Of a stretch of DNA of 64,000 bases, positions 44,426-55,154 are shown piece by piece. The notes beneath the pieces were generated by a model. The model searched no databases, was not told the origin of the DNA, and worked only from the letters and a program-made list of their open reading frames with translations. Each line of letters starts with the position of its first letter. Positions within the stretch are counted from its first letter, which is position 1. Made by a program: the position numbers and the translations under genes. Location: the NCBI GenBank assembly GCA_036924085.1, contig JAVGWX010000002.1, positions 89,416,941 to 89,480,940 of the forward strand. The letters are read 5' to 3'. Origin of the DNA: Ariolimax columbianus. Its lineage: Eukaryota; Mollusca; Gastropoda; Stylommatophora; Arionidae.

Positions 44426-45526
44426 CCCTACCAGACCGCTGTACCCTTTTTCCGGTAATTTCCTTAACTGCCGCTATACCGCTGGACCGAATTTACGGTA
44501 CTTTAGGTAGTACATGAATAAAATGCGTCAGAATCTAAAAATAACTGACCAATCGTGGTCAAACCTCATGATTAGTTATTGCAAATGTCTGCCCCAATGT
44601 TTGAATTGATTTTGTGAGGTTTAATGTGAACAAATTCGGAAAATTGACAATGAAACGAGCGGCTGATGAACCAAGCACTTCAACAGGAAAGCAAAGTAAG
44701 TCTAGGCTTATGACAGTCCAACAGGTGATCAATAATTTGGTTGATTCAGACTCTGAGGAGTCTGAATTTAATCAAGAATACTTTTCCAGTTCAAGTGAAA
44801 CAGACAGTGAGATTTCGATTGATGAGGAGAAGCTTGAACCTTGTAGATCTAGAGCTAGATCGATAGTAAGAGAAGGAGGGCGTGTCCCTCAAACAGCTGA
44901 TGGAGGAGATCTAGGTGGTGATGAAGGTTGGACAAGGAATTTTGTATCACCAAATACAGATTTGAATTTCAATGAGGATGGAAAAGGCCCAGTGAACATT
45001 CCTGGATATATCACAGAGGAGAGTGAACCGATTGACTTTTCATCCTTGTTTTTGGATGATACTTTCTGGCAAAATGGGACAGAGAAAACCAACCTCCGGG
45101 TACACCAACTGCATATAGCAAAGCCCAACTCCTACAGTGCCAAAAATTTCAAGGATGCCACAGTGGAAGAAATGAAGGCTTTTCTTGGACTGAGGATCTA
45201 AATGGAATACTCATGTATAAAGCCCAGCTATCGGGATTATTGGACAAATGAGGCCTCTTTGTTGGGTTTACTCCCGGATTTCGAAATGTTATGACTCGAA
45301 ACAGATTCTTGGCCTTTTGCTGGGTGGATTGGTACACAAAGGTGGAATATTGACGCTAGATGAAAGGTAAACCTATTTTCTACAATGTCTCCAAGTTACA
45401 TCTTATTCTAACCACTTGTTTGCATGTAACTAACATTTTTCTATATCATGTTGGTTTTTTTCACTTTAATGCTCAGGAGCCCAGGTATGGGGGACAATTA
45501 GGTTCAGTGCCTCAGGTCTGGTAGGG
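44426..45526 (+). mobile_element. Internally deleted piggyBac transposon with intact ends
   Basis: Perfect 12-bp terminal inverted repeats CCCTACCAGACC (44426-44437) and GGTCTGGTAGGG (45515-45526), flanked by the piggyBac target TTAA at 44422-44425 and 45527-45530. The element is 1101 bp, about half the usual length. It carries the N-terminal part of a transposase and has lost the catalytic region, so it can move only with a transposase supplied in trans. It sits in family E repeat sequence within an ENOX intron. Confidence 0.96.
44650..45201 (+). pseudogene. Truncated piggyBac transposase
   Basis: 184 codons beginning MKRAADEPSTSTGKQSKSR with the acidic/Ser-rich N-terminus usual in this family (DSDSEESEF...). 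It then reads FVSPNTDLNFNEDGKG, DDTFWQNGTEKTNLR and SAKNFKDATVEEMKAFLGL, up to a TAA at 45199. Reading on in the same frame gives MEYSCIKPSYRDYWTNEASL, still piggyBac-like, then a frame break and a deletion of the DDD catalytic domain. Confidence 0.9.
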
Positions 45527-45764
45527 TTAACAAATCACCTGGGTGTGGTGAGTTCTAGTAGGATCCTGTAGTGTCTAGTAGTATCCAACCTGCCAAAAGA
45601 CTTTTTCATAGTCAACAAAGTGGATCTACAGACTTTAATTCAATTCTAATGACTGCCTCGAGACTTCAGAAATACATTAACTACTAGGCCTTAGCATATT
45701 CTAGTAAGTCAGTATATTGTGCCTCATTTAAACAAATCTGTTTATGTTTAAAAACAATTTCCAG

Positions 45765-45937
45765 ATATTGTCACTTCCAGTACAAACCAAGGCCTAATGC
45801 CTGCTAATGACAACAGTGCAGACCATCAGCAGCAGCAAGGGGACATGCTTGGAGTGTTCAACATGATGGGACAAGGGTACGGACCAATGGCAGGAGACCC
45901 TAATATGATGATGATGGGGTCCATGAACTTTAACAAT
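45765..45937 (+). CDS. ENOX: ENOX coding exon 2
   Basis: Reads IVTSSTNQGLMPANDNS, HQQQQGDMLGVFNMMGQGYG and PMAGDPNMMMMGSMNFNN. It is Gln/Met-rich and matches the style of the low-complexity N-terminus of ENOX. Acceptor CCAG at 45761-45764, donor GTAAGT, phases 1 and 0. It lies just right of the piggyBac element. Confidence 0.82.
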
Positions 45938-46009
45938 GTAAGTCCAAGGCTGTTGTTGCAGTAGATGACATAAGTTTGCCAATATTTATGATTTTTCTCT
46001 GGTGTTGTC

Positions 46010-46136
46010 TGAATATTATAGTGGTAGAGCACTCACTTCTCACAGCAAAGGTGTGGGAATTCAACTCCCACTACTGGTGCTGTCTGATCGATTCAGCTGT
46101 GAAATGGGTACTTGCCGTATGGTTAAGGAAAGATTT
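46010..46136 (+). repeat. tRNA-derived SINE, split by family A
   Basis: TAGTGGTAGAGCACTCAC (A box) and GGGAATTCAACTCCC (B-box position), then the shared body TTCAGCTGTGAAATGGGTAC. The same unit is at 54526-54700. It is interrupted by the family A insertion at 46137. Confidence 0.65.
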
Positions 46137-46478
46137 GGCTTGGCTTCGCTTCGTTCATTCTCAATCTCTCATTCATTCTCAACATCTCGCTACTAAGCCC
46201 TGACACGGTCCTAAGTAGCAGAATGTAGTCCAGAAACGGAATGCGTTGTGCCGTAGTTTACAGCTTGACTGCGATATTTGCACCTTTCGGTCCAACACAT
46301 CCAACTTCAACAAGCATTTTTTGGGTACCGGGTTAGCATTCCCTCTTCGATCCCTTCTCCTTAGCCAGTCTGCTCTGTTGCAGGGTCTTGGCAGCTCTGG
46401 TTCGCTGGCCCTGATGCTAGCAGTCAGGTATGGTTCGCTGACCACTGCAGCTCATGCGCTGATCAGCATCTTAATCCC
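46137..46478 (-). mobile_element. SINE-like family A with 12-bp target duplication
   Basis: Reverse-orientation copy flanked by AAGGAAAGATTT at 46125-46136 and 46479-46490. It begins GGCTTGGCTTCGCTTCGTTC, the reversed GAACGAAG..AAGCC tail, and ends GATCAGCATCTTAATCCC. Confidence 0.92.
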
Positions 46479-46559
46479 AAGGAAAGATTTAAGCACCTTT
46501 TATCACGATTTCATTAGTTTCTTGCTCCAGCACGTTACCTCTCAGCTATAGACTGATAC

Positions 46560-46850
46560 TGGCTTGGGGATATCATAGTAGGTGGCCTATCCAGTGTCAC
46601 TTTCTGCCTTAGATTACATTTTCCATCAGTCTTTGTTCTCTTCTCTCATATAAGCTTTCATTTGTAACCCTGTCAAACCACTGCAGGTCCAGAATCATTT
46701 CCAAGAATTTGTTGATACATCGGTGTAATGTCTTAACCTTTATAATACCAGAATAAAATATTACGTCTATTTCCTGCAGCTGCATAATTTTTCAGCATGT
46801 CAAGTCAAGACATGGTTCTTAATTTTGAGAACCTCTAATCTGAGGTAACA
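46560..46850 (-). mobile_element. LINE reverse transcriptase C-terminal relic
   Basis: The reverse strand reads FDRVTNESLYERREQRLMEN and VIxGRKWHWIGHLL-like sequence, the 'RvtN.eLyeRt.q.p.e..I..RkwrWiGHtLR' end of a LINE family. Confidence 0.65.
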
Positions 46851-47010
46851 GCGTGTCTCGGTTGGAATCTCGTCCGGAGACTAAAAAGAAATCGGGGACC
46901 GTTTCTCCAGTCAACACAGCTGTAAATTGGTACCTGACGCATGAGTTAGGGAAAGTAAAAACAGCAAAGAAAGGCACTGGCAACCCCACCTCTCACAGGC
47001 TGCAGTTGCT
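46851..47010 (+). repeat. SINE body fragment
   Basis: GTCAACACAGCTGTAAATTG, GTACCTGACGCATGAGTTAG and GGGAAAGTAAAAACAGCAAA match the body of the 54526 SINE. Confidence 0.5.
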
Positions 47011-47099
47011 TCAAAAACTCCCTTTCCAATCATTGGTTAATTCTGCAGAATTTCCACTTTACTTCTACTTAATCTTTTTTAACAAGTTTCTTTTCCTAC

Positions 47100-48228
47100 T
47101 GTATAGAGACATGTATTAATAAAGAATTTGTTGGTGTTATTGTGTGTATGTTAGTTTCTGAGATACAAGAAGATGATGGTGATGAAAAATAGCACAAACA
47201 TTTAGACTCGCTCTGAGCGCTAAAAAGCCAGAAAAACACTGAGCTTAATGACTTAAGAGCAACACTCTGCAAACTGTGCCAGCTGTCCGCACCAAAAAGG
47301 GTAGTGGTACAGTGGGTTCCGTCACACTGCAACATCCAAGGCAACGAGGAGGCAGACAGACTAGCAAAAGAAGGTGCAAGGCTACCACAAACAGATACCA
47401 GTATGACGTACGAAGAGTCAAAACGGCTTATCAAAGCCAGGTACATTACCAAATGGGAAACCGAACATACTGGTTACACCAAAAACGATGCCTATTACCA
47501 GTTGAACCGAAGAGAGCAGGTCGTTGTCTTCAGACTTCGCACTGGCCACAATAGACTGAGGTACCACCTATTCAACAAATTGAAGATAGGGTGTACCGAC
47601 GAATGCCCGTGCGGTACTGGTAAAATGACCACTGAACATCTGCTGCAGAACTGCCCGACATACGGGGATCAGAGAGAGCAGATGTGGCCATTGCCAGTGG
47701 AACTGCAAGACAAGCTCTATGGTAGTGGCGAGAGTCTCAGGATGACCGCCGCTTTTTTCGAAAAAATAATGGTTACTGTCTGACTGTGTACGCAGAAGAA
47801 GAAGAAGAAGACTCGCTCTGCAGCGGCGTCCCTTGGTTAGGGAGAAAAAAAAAATGAAAACCGTACCAGGCCTACTACCAATGTTTAACGTAATGGCTAC
47901 GTCTGTCACTTCGACTATAAACCTAATTATTGTATCACAGAACAAACTAAATAGATCTAACGCAAAAAAATACAGTTGCAGAAACTTAACTCCCCCATTC
48001 TCAATAATGGGTGAATCTTCAAATCCAAGCGAAAAACAGAAAAAATCCTTTCCAAACACCTAACAAATTTCAAAATGGCTAAAGTTTACATGAAACCGTA
48101 CATGACGGAAGTCAAAACAATCTACAATCAAAAGAGCAGTATAATCAGCCATTTCCATAGCGATGACCATAGAGCTGTCGCAGGTTTTTCAACCGCATTG
48201 CAATTTAACGGCTGCGGTACGGGAAAGG
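47100..48228 (-). mobile_element. Family X MITE copy 3, split by a LINE
   Basis: Reversed family X sequence: AATAAAGAATTTGTTGGTGT and GTTAGTTTCTGAGATACAAG left of the insertion; CAGAACAAACTAAATAGATC and AGTTGCAGAAACTTAACTCC right of it. The right end GGTACGGGAAAGG is followed by TTAA (48229-48232). The left end is uncertain. Confidence 0.65.
47216..47808 (+). mobile_element. RNase H LINE, 5'-truncated, with 12-bp target duplication
   Basis: 593-bp insertion flanked by AGACTCGCTCTG at 47204-47215 and 47809-47820. An open frame (47304-47783) encodes VQWVPSHCNIQGNEEADRLA (end of RNase H, with catalytic-site His), then YYQLNRREQVVVFRLRTGHN and ECPCGTGKMTTEHLLQNCPT (Cys/His C-terminus). It ends in a (GAA)n tail. 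The intact frame and exact duplication indicate a young insertion. It is the reference 3' end for the copies at 4889, 9942 and 61084. Not a functional gene. Confidence 0.94.
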
Positions 48229-48239
48229 TTAATTGAGTT

Positions 48240-48640
48240 TTGTCATCTGCATGCTCTTGCTTCATTTAGATGGACAGAATTCACATTGGAGATGAAGGTC
48301 CTTAGCTTGGTTTGTGTTTCAATCATTTTTAGAGTTAATATTGTTTTTAACATGACAAAGGCCACTTTTACCTTTTGTATCCTCTTTTTTGACATTTACC
48401 GCCTGTCGTTTTTATGATGCTTCCTAGGTATGTGAAGCTCTCTACTTCATCCAGTGGTGTTCCTCTGTTTAATTGAAGTTATGTTGTTGGCTGCATTTAA
48501 TTTTTACAATTTTTGTTTATTCTACTTGTATCTTTAGACCTACTTGCTGAGAGATTCTGTCTAGTGTGTCTGTCTTCTTCTGCATTTGGAGTTGTATGTA
48601 TGATAGGAGGAACTATATCATCTGCTGAGCTCAATTTAGG
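48240..48640 (-). mobile_element. LINE reverse transcriptase relic
   Basis: The reverse strand gives MQKKTDTLDRISQQVGLKI then KTKIVKIKCSQQHNFN-like sequence, the region just after the YADD catalytic motif of LINE reverse transcriptases. Stops and shifts throughout. Confidence 0.65.
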
Positions 48641-48849
48641 CCATGTTTGATTACAACAAAATACCACTTTTGTTATTGTTCATTCCCAATCTCTCAGAAC
48701 AATTGGGTTCTGTGAAAACATGGTTGAGAATCCGTACCCTATGCTGCTAACCTTTACTGAACCATTGGTGTAAATATTTGCTTGGGGCATTGTCTGTATA
48801 TACTCACCATGTATTTGGTGTGTTAATATCGATTTTGATATACAAACGA

Positions 48850-49060
48850 CTGAATCGAAAACGAGACCACTTCTGCCCGCCCAGATAACAATACATTGTC
48901 TCTTTTGACTTTAAACAATTTTTAAATGATTTTTTTTCTGTTTCAAATGAATTTGGAAGGTTATCCCATTATTAAGGGTGATGAAGATAAGTTGTTGCAA
49001 CTTTCTTTTCTGAGTTAGGTGACTTAATTTTTTAAAAAAAGGGGACACTAGATGGTTAAA
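48850..49060 (+). mobile_element. Family X MITE fragment (copy 4)
   Basis: ATTATTAAGGGTGATGAAGA and AAGTTGTTGCAACTTTCTTT match 5180-5220 of copy 1. The ends are lost. Confidence 0.5.
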
Positions 49061-49481
49061 TTCCTTTTTCCTTTTCACCAATCTATGCCAATACTGTTCA
49101 TATCAGTGCCGTATTTTCTTAGAGTTCAAATTTGAGAGTACTGTAGTTGAGCTGCTGGTTGTTATATCTGCCAGAGGATATCATAAGTTTCCTATTTTTC
49201 ATTTCTGCGATGGCATCTTTGATCTTTACAGCGCAAGATGAGCTCCCATGACAAAACTGACCGTTGTTTGTATCTCAATAAAGTTTTGAGTTTAATGTTG
49301 CATCATAAAGACATAAGAATTTATGAAGAATCTGGAGTCCCAATCTAAACGAGCAATGCTCACAAATGAAAAAGAAGAAGAAACTCTTGCTCTATACACA
49401 GGTAAGTTGGAGACAGCAAAGGGAGAGCACACCCCCAAAGAAGACTGTGCGATAGAATGTATAGGGCTATCAAGGGACATA

Positions 49482-50264
49482 TACGAGGTAGCTTTAAAAA
49501 GTTCCTGAAATAGTCGTGTTTGAATGAAAGATGATATTATGGAGAATATATATTATTAAGTTGGTAGTGACCTTGACGAAATGACATGGTAGACGTCACG
49601 TATACTTCACATATACTCTCGGACAGAAGTTAGAGATTTTTGATTGTGTGTTGTGCTCCTTGCATCAGCGAAGTTGAAAATGTCCTTGATTGAACAACGT
49701 ACAAATGTCAAATTGTGTGTTTTGCTTGAGAAGTCACCTTCATAGACACAAACATTGATTAATAAAGCTAATGGTGAAACTACAATGAAAAAATCGCAAG
49801 TATTTGAGTGGCACAAGCGTTTCCGTGAAGGTCATGTTAGTGTCGATGATGATGCACGTAGTGGGCGATTGCCAACCTCGATCAACAATGTAAACATTGA
49901 GCGTGTTCGAAACATGCTTGCTGACAGAAGACTTAGTGTCGAGGAAATAGTCTCAGAAGTTGGAATGTTAAGTTAGGAAGTTGCCACAGTATTCTCCACA
50001 ATGAACTGCACATGCATTGTGTATGTCAACACATGGTTCCCAAGGATGCTGAGGATGTTATCACCAATGTGACAGCTGAGAGAGGTGTCAAAGAATGTGT
50101 TCTACGAATGTTTCCAGCAGCTGTATGCACGTTGACAAAAGTGTGTAGTCGCTGAAGGGAACACTACTTTTAAGGAAATGGTGTGTAGATAGATAATTCT
50201 ATTGTAACTTATTTCTATATAACTAATTCCACTAATTCCTGGAACTTTTTGAAGCTACCTTGTA
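49482..50264 (+). mobile_element. Internally deleted mariner element
   Basis: Terminal inverted repeats TACGAGGTAGCTTTAAAAAG (left, from 49482) and, reversed, TACAAGGTAGCTTCAAAAAG (right, ending 50264), bounded by TA dinucleotides. The frame at 49755-49976 reads KSQVFEWHKRFREGHVSVDD, DARSGRLPTSINNVNIERVR, the N-terminal DNA-binding part of a mariner transposase. After GTTCCCAAGGATGC the sequence jumps to the C-terminal end (ATGTTTCCAGCAGCTGTATG). The catalytic core is missing; full mariners are about 1.3 kb. It lies in an ENOX intron. Confidence 0.92.
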
Positions 50265-50299
50265 TGTCAGTTCAATTGTAAAATGTTTCATTCCAAGGA

Positions 50300-50645
50300 A
50301 GTTGAGACGGAGGGCGAGAGGAAATTATGCTTGGAGATGGCAACCTTATAGAGTAAAAGCAAATCCAACCACAACATACTCCTGAGTGCCAGCTGTGCAC
50401 ACACCCAAATGAAACCATTGATCATCTCTTTGAGTGCTCAGCGCTCAATGATGTTAGGAAAATGCTTCTTCCTCCGCAGCCAGATACAAGGAACAATTTG
50501 TATGGCACTAAACAACAGCTGATAAATATGTGCAGATACCGTTACATGACATTGGGCAAATGGCGAGAGCCTGTATGCGGCTGGATCCGTAACAACCGTG
50601 TAAAAGCCATTGCTAACGACACTGCAGTGCAAACAAATTAATTCA
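50300..50645 (+). mobile_element. LINE C-terminal zinc-finger fragment
   Basis: Reads TPECQLCTHPNETIDHLFEC (CxxC...H....C) and then GKWREPVCGWIRNNRVKAIA. Such a finger closes the ORF of many LINEs. Confidence 0.55.
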
Positions 50646-50954
50646 GGATTCCTTAAAAGCTCATTAGGGTGACCCGAATCTAGTGTTGAACTTACACTCC
50701 ACCATCTGAAGGTAGAGAGAAAAGATGCTGGACAGCCTGAGAGAAGGGCATGGGCGACAATCAACAACAGAGTTGGTAAACGACACACGCGATAGAAGCG
50801 GATTGATGTTCATGATCGCCAACCGGCAGGTCACCTGATGATGATCTGGAGTGGCAAAGTAAAAAATTACGATGATAGATTAACTGTAAAATGCAGCAAG
50901 ATGCTTCTTTCGGGAGCTGATGAATATGCCCCACGAAGCTCATGGATAAGACTT

Positions 50955-51330
50955 GAAGAGCACTTGATGAGGTCTTAAGGAACCCTCAAAAATATCTCAA
51001 GGAGCTGTTGAAGAGAGTTTTTGAGTCAATGAAGATATCTCGGGGAGCTCATGATCTAGCAAAGAGATTGCAGTGAGCTCAGGAAGAGGTCTCGGGGAGT
51101 GCCTAAAGAGCACATACTGTGGTCTCAATGAACCCCTCAAGAAATCTTGTTGAGCTCATAAAGAGGTCATCTTGTTGTCCATAAAGAGGTCATCTCATTG
51201 AGACCATAAAGAGGCCATCTTGTAGAGCCCATATAAAAGTTTCATGGATCACACAAAAAGGTCCCATTGTGTACACATAGAGGTTTTATTGAACCCATAA
51301 AAAGGTCTCAGTGGGTTCTTGGATCAGATG
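50955..51330. repeat. Degenerate ~27-bp tandem repeat
   Basis: Imperfect units around CATAAAGAGGTCATCTTGTTG and its variants (AAGAGGTCTCGGGGAG, ATAAAGAGGCCATCTTGTAG). It lies directly upstream of ENOX exon 51394-51586. Confidence 0.75.
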
Positions 51331-51393
51331 AGTATACATTGAGGAAAGCTGCCTTAGGCAATGTTATTTCATTTATTTTCCTCTCCTTCATAG

Positions 51394-51586
51394 TTTGGTG
51401 GAATGATGGCACCTGGTCCCAATCCAGTGATGGGCCCAGGACATATGGGAGGAATGGGTCCTGGACCTATGGGAGGAATGGGCCCAGGCATGATGGGACC
51501 CCCACCACCAGGAATGATGGGGCCACATATGTCCATCAGAGATGTTATCCGCCTCAAGTCCTGTGTGTTGTACCCCCCTCCACCTG
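51394..51586 (+). CDS. ENOX: ENOX coding exon 3 (Met/Gly/Pro-rich, then conserved KSC motif)
   Basis: Begins FGGMMAPGPNPVMGPGHMGG, then repeats MGGMGPG-like units, and ends MSIRDVIRLKSCVLYPPPPG. The last part matches the 'VKEIIHCKSCTLFPxNP' stretch that precedes the RRM in vertebrate ENOX. Acceptor TAG at 51391-51393, donor GTGAGT, phases 0 and 1. Antisense frames over the exon are shadows. Confidence 0.93.
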
Positions 51587-51739
51587 GTGAGTATCATGGT
51601 GAGAAATTATCTTCTAATGCCTTCAGATGTCATATTGAATGGGTCTAAACAAAAAGCAGTTGTCGGTCTGAGGTTATTGGTGCCTCCATAAAATATTTCC
51701 TCCTTTGTACATGTTCAGATGTAAACTTAACTACATCCA

Positions 51740-54410
51740 AAGAGAGCAGTTGTCAGTCAAATTGGTCTTTTACTGTTCCCATGTCAAACTGATCTTTTAC
51801 TGTTCCCGTGTCAAACTGGTTTCTAACTGTTCCCATGTCAAACTGGCCTCTAACTCTGTTCCCATGTCAAACTGGCCTCTAACTCTGTTCCCATGTCAAA
51901 CTGGTCTCTAACTCTGTTCCCATGTCAAACTGGTCTCTAACTCTGTTCCCATGTCAAACTGGTCTCTAACTCTGTTCCCATGTCAAGCTAGTAATTTGCA
52001 GTTCTCATGTCTAACTGGTTTCTAACTGTTCCCATGTCAAACTGGCCTCTAACTCTGTTCCCATGTCAAACTGGCCTCTAACTCTGTTCCCATGTCAAAC
52101 TGGTCTCTAACTCTGTTCCCATGTCAAACTGGTCTCTAACTCTGTTCCCATGTCAAACTGGTCTCTAACTCTGTTCCCATGTCAAGCTAGTAATTTGCAG
52201 TTCTCATGTCTAACTGGTCTCTAACTCTGTTCACATGTCAAGTTAGTCATTTGCAGTTCCCATGTCTCTAACTCTGTTCCCATGTCAAACTGGTCTCTAA
52301 CTCTGTTCCCATGTCAAACTGGTCTCTAACTCTGTTCCCATGTCAAACTGGTCTCTAACTCTGTTCCCATGTCAAACTGGTCTCTAACTCTGTTCCCATG
52401 TCAAGCTAGTAATTTGCAGTTCTCATGTCTAACTGGTTTCTAACTCTGTTCACATGTCAAGTTAGTCATTTGCAGTTCCCATGTCTCTAACTCTGTTCCC
52501 ATGTCAAACTGGTCTCTAACTCTGTTCCCATGTCAAACTGGTCTCTAACTCTGTTCCCATGTCAAACTGGTCTCTAACTCTGTTCCCATGTCAAACTGGT
52601 CTCTAACTCTGTTCCCATGTCAAACTGGTCTCTAACTCTGTTCCCATGTCAAACTGGTCTCTAACTCTGTTCCCATGTCAAGCTAGTAATTTGCAGTTCC
52701 CATGTCTAACTGGTCTCTAACTCTGTTCACATGTCAAGTTAGTCATTTGCAGTTCCCATGTCTCTAACTCTGTTCCAATGTCAAACTGGTCTCTAACTCT
52801 GTTCCCATGTCAAACTGGTCTCTAACTCTGTTCCCATGTCAAACTGGTCTCTAACTCTGTTCCCATGTCAAGCTAGTAATTTGCAGTTCTCATGTCTAAC
52901 TGGTTTCTAACTGTTCCCATGTCAAACTGGCCTCTAACTCTGTTCCCATGTCAAACTGGCCTCTAACTCTGTTCCCATGTCAAACTGGTCTCTAACTCTG
53001 TTCCCATGTCAAACTGGTCTCTAACTCTGTTCCCATGTCAAACTGGTCTCTAACTCTGTTCCCATGTCAAGCTAGTAATTTGCAGTTCTCATGTCTAACT
53101 GGTCTCTAACTCTGTTCACATGTCAAGTTAGTCATTTGCAGTTCCCATGTCTCTAACTCTGTTCCCATGTCAAACTGGTCTCTAACTCTGTTCCCATGTC
53201 AAACTGGTCTCTAACTCTGTTCCCATGTCAAACTGGTCTCTAACTCTGTTCCCATGTCAAACTGGTCTCTAACTCTGTTCCCATGTCAAGCTAGTAATTT
53301 GCAGTTCTCATGTCTAACTGGTCTCTAACTCTGTTCACATGTCAAGTTAGTCATTTGCAGTTCCCATGTCTCTAACTCTGTTCCCATGTCAAACTGGTCT
53401 CTAACTCTGTTCCCATGTCAAACTGGTCTCTAACTCTGTTCCCATGTCAAACTGGTCTCTAACTCTGTTCCCATGTCAAACTGGTCTCTAACTCTGTTCC
53501 CATGTCAAACTGATCTCTAACTCTGTTCCCATGTCAAACTGGTCTCTAACTCTGTTCCCATGTCAAGCTAGTAATTTGCAGTTCCCATGTCTAACTGGTC
53601 TCTAACTCTGTTCACATGTCAAGTTAGTCATTTGCAGTTCCCATGTCTCTAACTCTGTTCCAATGTCAAACTGGTCTCTAACTCTGTTCCCATGTCAAAC
53701 TGGTCTCTAACTCTGTTCCCATGTCTAACTGGTCTCTAACTCTGTTCCCATATCAAGCTAGTCATTTGCAGTTCCCATGTCTAACTGGTCTCTCTGTTCC
53801 CATGTCAAGCTAGTCATTTGCAGTTCCCATGTCTCTAACTCTGTTCCCATGTCTAACTGGTCTCTAACTCCGTTCCCATGTCAAACTGGTCTCTAACTCC
53901 GTTCCCATGTCAAACTGGTCTCTAACTCTGTTCCCATGTCTAACTGGTCTCTAACTCTGTTCCCATGTCAAGCTAGTCATTTGCAGTTCCCATGTCTAAC
54001 TGGTCTCTAACTCTGTTCCCATATCAAGCTAGTAATTTGCAGTTCCCATGTCTCTAACTCTGTTCCCATGTCAAACTTGTCTCTAACTCTGTTCCCATAT
54101 CAAGCTAGTGATTTGCAGTTTCCATGTCTAACTGGTCTCTAACTCTGTTCCCATGTCAAACTGGTCTCTCTGTTCCCATGTCAAGCTAGTGATTTGCAGT
54201 TCCTGTGTCAAGCTAGTCATTTGCAGTTCCTGTGTCAAGCTAGTCATTTGCAGTTCCCGTGTCTAACTGGTCTCTAACTCTGTTCCCATGTCAAACTGGT
54301 CTCTCTGTTCCCATGTCAAACTGATCTCTCTGTTCCCATGTCAAACTGGTCTCTCTGCTCCGATGTCAAGCTAGTCATTTGCTGTTCCCATGTCAAACTG
54401 GTCATTTACG
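51740..54410. repeat. 29-bp minisatellite with higher-order structure
   Basis: About 2.7 kb of units TCTAACTCTGTTCCCATGTC plus AAACTGGTC, interspersed with variant units CTAGTAATTTGCAGTTCTCA. Variant units recur at 51987, 52186, 52405, 52682, 52872, 53071, 53290 and 53567, giving spacings 199-219-277-190-199-219-277. This is an 885-bp second-order duplication. The whole array lies inside the ENOX intron between exons 51394-51586 and 54803-55009. Confidence 0.97.
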
Positions 54411-54525
54411 TTTCTCATATTATGCTTATGTTATTATAATCTTGTTTGTGCTTCTTGTTTACATGAAGTGAAGAGATTTGGCAGAGGTTTACAAATAATT
54501 GGCAGAGGTTTAAAGAAAATTGGCA

Positions 54526-54700
54526 GATTGATGTAATGGTAGAGCACTTGCTTTTCCCAGCAAATGTACAGGGGTTCAACTCTCGCAAGCAGCATGCTCC
54601 AGTTGATTTAGCTGTTAAATAGGCACCTGACTTATAGTTAGGGAAAGAAAAAATAAGCAAGGAAGGAAACTGGCCAGACTACCTTACACAAGCTGTGGCT
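54526..54700 (+). mobile_element. tRNA-derived SINE
   Basis: TGTAATGGTAGAGCACTTG (A box) and GGGGTTCAACTCTCG (B box) at tRNA spacing, then a body TTTAGCTGTTAAATAGGCAC shared with 46010-46136 and 46851-47010. Confidence 0.75.
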
Positions 54701-54802
54701 TAGTATACTGAAGTATACACTTTATTTCCGACCAGCAGTTAAGCTTGCTGAAAGACACCATTTACCTACCTGGCTCTGTATGCTGACTTCTTTCTGTTTT
54801 AG

Positions 54803-55009
54803 GTGCACCCCCTCGCAGCACAAGAGACAGGCCGCTCGGTTGTAAAACCATATTCATTGGTGGCATCCCAGAGAACAGCACCGAGGAGATCCTGTTTGAA
54901 GTCTTTGAGAGCTGTGGTCGCATACTAAGCATTCGCATCAGCAAGAAGAACTTTGCTCACGTGCGATTTGAGATCATGGAGTCCGTTGAGAGGGCTCTGT
55001 TCATTTCTG
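54803..55009 (+). CDS. ENOX: ENOX coding exon 4 (RRM)
   Basis: Encodes APPRSTRDRPLGCKTIFIGG through SKKNFAHVRFEIMESVERAL. The RNP2 and RNP1 strands, and the RSTRDRPxGCKT lead-in, are diagnostic of ENOX RRMs. Acceptor TTTTAG, donor GTAAGA, phase 1 at both ends. Confidence 0.96.
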
Positions 55010-55154
55010 GTAAGACAACTTGTATGATTTTTGGCAGCAATTCACATTTTCCAGATTTTTGATACCCCAAAGCTAATCATAATTTGCAATGGTGCACCAC
55101 ACTCTCCCGAACCTACTACGCAGATTGGAGTTTCTGGGTAGTTGTAAACCTTAA

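Noticed and set aside
47304..47783. Intact 159-codon frame as a host gene
   Set aside because: It lies inside a 5'-truncated LINE with exact target duplications and encodes only the end of RNase H and the LINE C-terminus.
51369..51597. Antisense Gly/Pro-rich frames over the ENOX exon
   Set aside because: They are shadows of the low-complexity coding exon on the plus strand.
54762..54944. Reverse-strand frame opposite the RRM exon
   Set aside because: The plus strand carries the conserved RRM with proper splice sites, so the reverse frame is a shadow.
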